Assembly (NCBI RefSeq): GCF_016863615.1
Contig: NZ_BOPF01000052.1
Location: 1 to 62,724, forward strand
Reading direction: 5' to 3'
From: Virgisporangium aliadipatigenens
GTDB lineage: Bacteria > Actinomycetota > Actinomycetes > Mycobacteriales > Micromonosporaceae
DNA length: 62,724 nt
The stretch's first letter is position 1, and the number at the start of each line of letters is the position of its first letter. Of the stretch, positions 62,584 through 62,724 are shown in pieces. The notes beneath the pieces are model-generated. The model ran no database searches. It was not told the DNA's origin and saw nothing but the letters and a program-made list of their open reading frames with translations. Made by a program: the position numbers and the translations under genes.

Positions 62584-62724
62584 AGCGTGGCATCGCCAGC
62601 CGGCCGAGAGGCGGCCGACTCTTCTCAGGCATCCCCGATGGCATTCGTGACCGGGGGTTCAGCCTTCACCACCTTGCCCGCTGTTTCTCCTGCCTGCGCC
62701 ACCGGGACTGTCTCGGCTGGGGGG

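Noticed and set aside
1-62724. CRISPR arrays, rRNA or tRNA genes
   Set aside because: I looked for regularly spaced repeats and for rRNA or tRNA signatures and saw none.

Overview
The window is high-GC DNA with frequent GTG/TTG starts, ATGA/TAATG-type gene overlaps and very large secreted or surface-type proteins. This fits a filamentous actinomycete, most likely of the Micromonosporaceae type (an inference; no rRNA or housekeeping marker is present). Almost nothing here looks like core metabolism. It reads as an accessory or conflict region: restriction and defence-like operons, polymorphic toxins, two caspase-fold proteases, and decayed insertion sequences.

Layout. 0.5-4 kb: a 59-residue DnaJ-type CXXCXGXG mini-protein, a coiled-coil/cold-shock protein, a DUF4760-like membrane protein, a one-TM unknown and a DUF6602-like PD-(D/E)XK protein. 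4-11 kb (minus strand): a tightly overlapping operon of an LCAT-like alpha/beta hydrolase, a caspase fused to a STAND-type NTPase, and an 875-aa TPR protein, followed by a tyrosine recombinase. 11.6-15 kb: McrB/McrC and a DUF6308-like protein. 15.2-17.7 kb (plus): a RusA-like plus nuclease plus DUF7662 coding region that appears frameshifted, then two related CxxC-containing GNAT-like proteins. 17.9-19.4 kb: an unrecognised 501-aa protein.

20.3-32.3 kb (plus): a seven-gene defence-like island: ParB-like protein, SNF2 helicase, DUF3883 protein, Eco57I-like adenine methylase, a very unusual GHKL/MORC-like ATPase fused to a histidine-kinase-like half, a receiver-like partner and a PIN-like protein. 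Between the methylase and the GHKL gene lie a decayed IS630 element with recognisable terminal repeats and a decayed second copy of the methylase C-terminal part. This island and the 5-11 kb operon are the two best candidates for undescribed systems.

32.6-47 kb: an EAL-domain remnant, then a two-gene Tc-toxin locus (minus): a TcB-TcC/RHS fusion (2494 aa) with a glycine-zipper C-terminal effector, and a TcA-like protein (2217 aa) with two LamG-like domains. 47.2-52.6 kb: an IS701-like remnant, a small membrane protein and a divergent 1415-aa CHAT protease with propeller/HEAT-like sensor regions. 52.8-54.3 kb: a Nudix hydrolase and a proline-rich membrane protein. 55.1-62.5 kb: a secreted 2127-aa RHS toxin with a DUF6973-like tip, followed by a probable membrane immunity protein.

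How the parts may work together (inference): the caspase-STAND/TPR/hydrolase operon looks like a sensor-switch-protease-effector module; the seven-gene island looks like a modification-linked DNA defence system with a signalling ATPase; McrBC would restrict modified DNA; the Tc and RHS loci are outward-directed toxins.
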